Translations under genes and position numbers: made by a program
The notes under the pieces: model-generated
The model's input: only the letters and a program-made list of their open reading frames with translations
Told to the model about the DNA's origin: nothing
Database searches by the model: none
Shown here: one piece after another, positions 62,812 to 64,000 of the stretch
Layout of the letters: every line of letters starts with the position of its first letter
How positions within the stretch are numbered: position 1 is the first letter of the stretch
Source of the DNA: Sinorhizobium meliloti
GTDB lineage: Bacteria > Pseudomonadota > Alphaproteobacteria > Rhizobiales > Rhizobiaceae
NCBI RefSeq assembly: GCF_035610345.1
Contig: NZ_CP141213.1
Coordinates: forward strand, 1,488,001 to 1,552,000
Reading direction: 5' to 3'
DNA length: 64,000 nt

Positions 62812-64000
62812 TTCTCCTCCATCCTGCGGTCAAGGAATTCCTCGATCGCGAGCGCCAGGTCGGTCGGTTCGTGGCCGACGGTGCGTATATGGAGTTCCGG
62901 ATTTTCCGGGGCCTCATAGGGCGAGGATACGCCAGTGAAGTTCGCGATCTGGCCGGCGAGGGCCTTCTCGTAGAGCCCCTTCGGATCGCGGCGCGCACAC
63001 TCGTCGAGCGGCGTGTCGACGAAGATCTCGATGAACTCGCCCTCCTCCATCAATTCCCGCGCCATGCGCCGTTCGTCGCGGAACGGCGAGATGAAGGAGA
63101 CGAGAACGATCAGACCGGCATCGGCCATGAGCTTGGCCACCTCCGCCACGCGGCGGATGTTCTCTACCCGGTCCTCCTCGGTAAAGCCGAGGTCTCGGTT
63201 GAGGCCGTGACGTACATTGTCGCCGTCGAGCAGGTAGGTGTGCTTGCCCTGGGCGTGGAGGATCCTGTCGAGCTCGTTCGCGATGGTCGATTTTCCGGAG
63301 CCGGAAAGCCCGGTGAACCAGAGAACGGCAGGGAGCTGATTTTTCATGGCGCTGCGCGCGCTCTTGTTCACCTCGAGCGCATGCCAGTGGACGTTGTCTG
63401 CGCGCCGGAGCGGAAAATCGATCAACCCAGCACCGACCGTGGCATTCGTCACCCGGTCGACGATGATGAAATTGCCCGTCGCCCGGTTGTCCTTGTAAGC
63501 GTCGAAGGCGATCGGAGCCTGTGTCGAGATGTTGCAGACACCGACTTCATTCATCTGCAGCGACTTCGCCGCCTCACGGATGAAGCTGTTGATGTTGACC
63601 TGGTGCTTGAGCGTGGTGACCGTCGCGCTGACGCTGTCGGTCTCCGTGCGCAGGATGTAGCTTCGTCCCGGCATCATCGGGTTCGCATCGAACCAGATCA
63701 CATGCGCCTGGAACTGGTCCGCCACGAAGGGCCGGGCACCGGGGGCGACGAGCATATTGCCGCGGGACGCATCCACCTCGTCAGAGAGAACCAGCGTCAC
63801 CGCTTCGCCTTCCCCTGCCGTCGCAAGCTCCCCGTCGTAGGTCACGATCGCCTTGACCGATGTGCGCTGCCCCGTCTTCGCGACGACGACCGGATCGCCC
63901 ACGGAAATCCTCCCGCAGGAGATCTGCCCGGCATAGCCGCGAAAATCCGCGTTCGGCCGCATGACCATTTGAACCGGGAAGCGGAAAGGCTTTGCCTGGT
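62808..64000 (-). CDS. cysNC: Bifunctional sulfate adenylyltransferase subunit 1/APS kinase (CysNC/NodQ-type), partial at window edge
   Basis: Only the C-terminal 397 residues are in the window; the frame stays open to 64000, entering at [19 protein letters not shown]. The C-terminal part of CysN (EF-Tu-like beta domains) covers roughly the first 175 residues shown. The APS kinase domain follows: P-loop [22 protein letters not shown], then [51 protein letters not shown], and [19 protein letters not shown]. It makes APS, with a partner CysD-type subunit, and then PAPS. The GTPase domain and the partner gene lie beyond the window. It is likely the first gene of the CysNC-CysQ-PHP-ATP-grasp-epimerase run. 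Confidence 0.92.
   Translation of the reverse strand, partial: QAKPFRFPVQMVMRPNADFRGYAGQISCGRISVGDPVVVAKTGQRTSVKAIVTYDGELATAGEGEAVTLVLSDEVDASRGNMLVAPGARPFVADQFQAHVIWFDANPMMPGRSYILRTETDSVSATVTTLKHQVNINSFIREAAKSLQMNEVGVCNISTQAPIAFDAYKDNRATGNFIIVDRVTNATVGAGLIDFPLRRADNVHWHALEVNKSARSAMKNQLPAVLWFTGLSGSGKSTIANELDRILHAQGKHTYLLDGDNVRHGLNRDLGFTEEDRVENIRRVAEVAKLMADAGLIVLVSFISPFRDERRMARELMEEGEFIEIFVDTPLDECARRDPKGLYEKALAGQIANFTGVSSPYEAPENPELHIRTVGHEPTDLALAIEEFLDRRMEEK

Noticed and set aside
1..64000. tRNA or rRNA genes
   Set aside because: I scanned intergenic stretches by eye and saw no cloverleaf-like or rRNA sequence; no claim is made for small RNAs.

Overview
The window reads as high-GC alphaproteobacterial DNA of the Rhizobiaceae, most like Sinorhizobium/Ensifer. 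Codon use, solute-binding-protein ABC operons, exo-type polysaccharide genes and a NodQ/CysNC-type sulfate-activation gene all fit a large accessory replicon such as a symbiotic megaplasmid. The genus and replicon are inferences from gene content, not from a database match.

Left part (1-14 kb): a MurG-like glycosyltransferase; a complete oligopeptide-type ABC operon on the minus strand (ATPase fusion, binding protein, two permeases, all tightly overlapped); a secreted polysaccharide lyase translationally coupled to a class III nucleotide cyclase; a TTG-started UDP-sugar dehydrogenase; and a DUF3095 protein divergent from an MBL-fold hydrolase.

Middle part (14-27 kb): a catabolic island. It holds a monooxygenase-like small protein, a cupin, an aldehyde dehydrogenase broken by one in-frame stop, a four-carbon acid sugar kinase followed by a 23-codon stump, an Asp/Glu racemase, an Fe(III)/phosphonate-type ABC transporter, an isocitrate/isopropylmalate-type dehydrogenase, a GntR regulator with two DNA-binding domains, and a divergent aconitase paralogue. 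Palindromic, AT-rich elements that share sequence lie in the intergenic regions and may be the regulator's sites.

Right part (27-64 kb): a polysaccharide biosynthesis region. It contains glycosyltransferases, a NodB-like deacetylase, an MscS-type channel, an initiating sugar-phosphate transferase, an ExoF-like export protein, Wzx and Wzy candidates, a Wzc-like chain-length protein whose kinase motifs are eroded, a WbpM/PglF-type 4,6-dehydratase, a DegT aminotransferase, a formyltransferase, a PIG-L deacetylase, a methyltransferase, three different sulfotransferases, a pectate-lyase-like protein, an RTX calcium-binding protein, and a right-end set (epimerase, ATP-grasp, PHP, CysQ, CysNC). Together these predict a Wzx/Wzy-assembled polysaccharide carrying sulfate and probably an N-formylated 4-amino-4,6-dideoxy sugar; CysNC makes PAPS for the sulfotransferases and CysQ removes PAP.

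Signs of decay inside this region are an IS630-type element (46193-47231) with a multiply broken transposase and a decayed enoyl-CoA hydratase at 50.9-51.35 kb. The polysaccharide-region promoters sit in several AT-rich intergenic islands. No RNA genes, CRISPR arrays or origins were seen.
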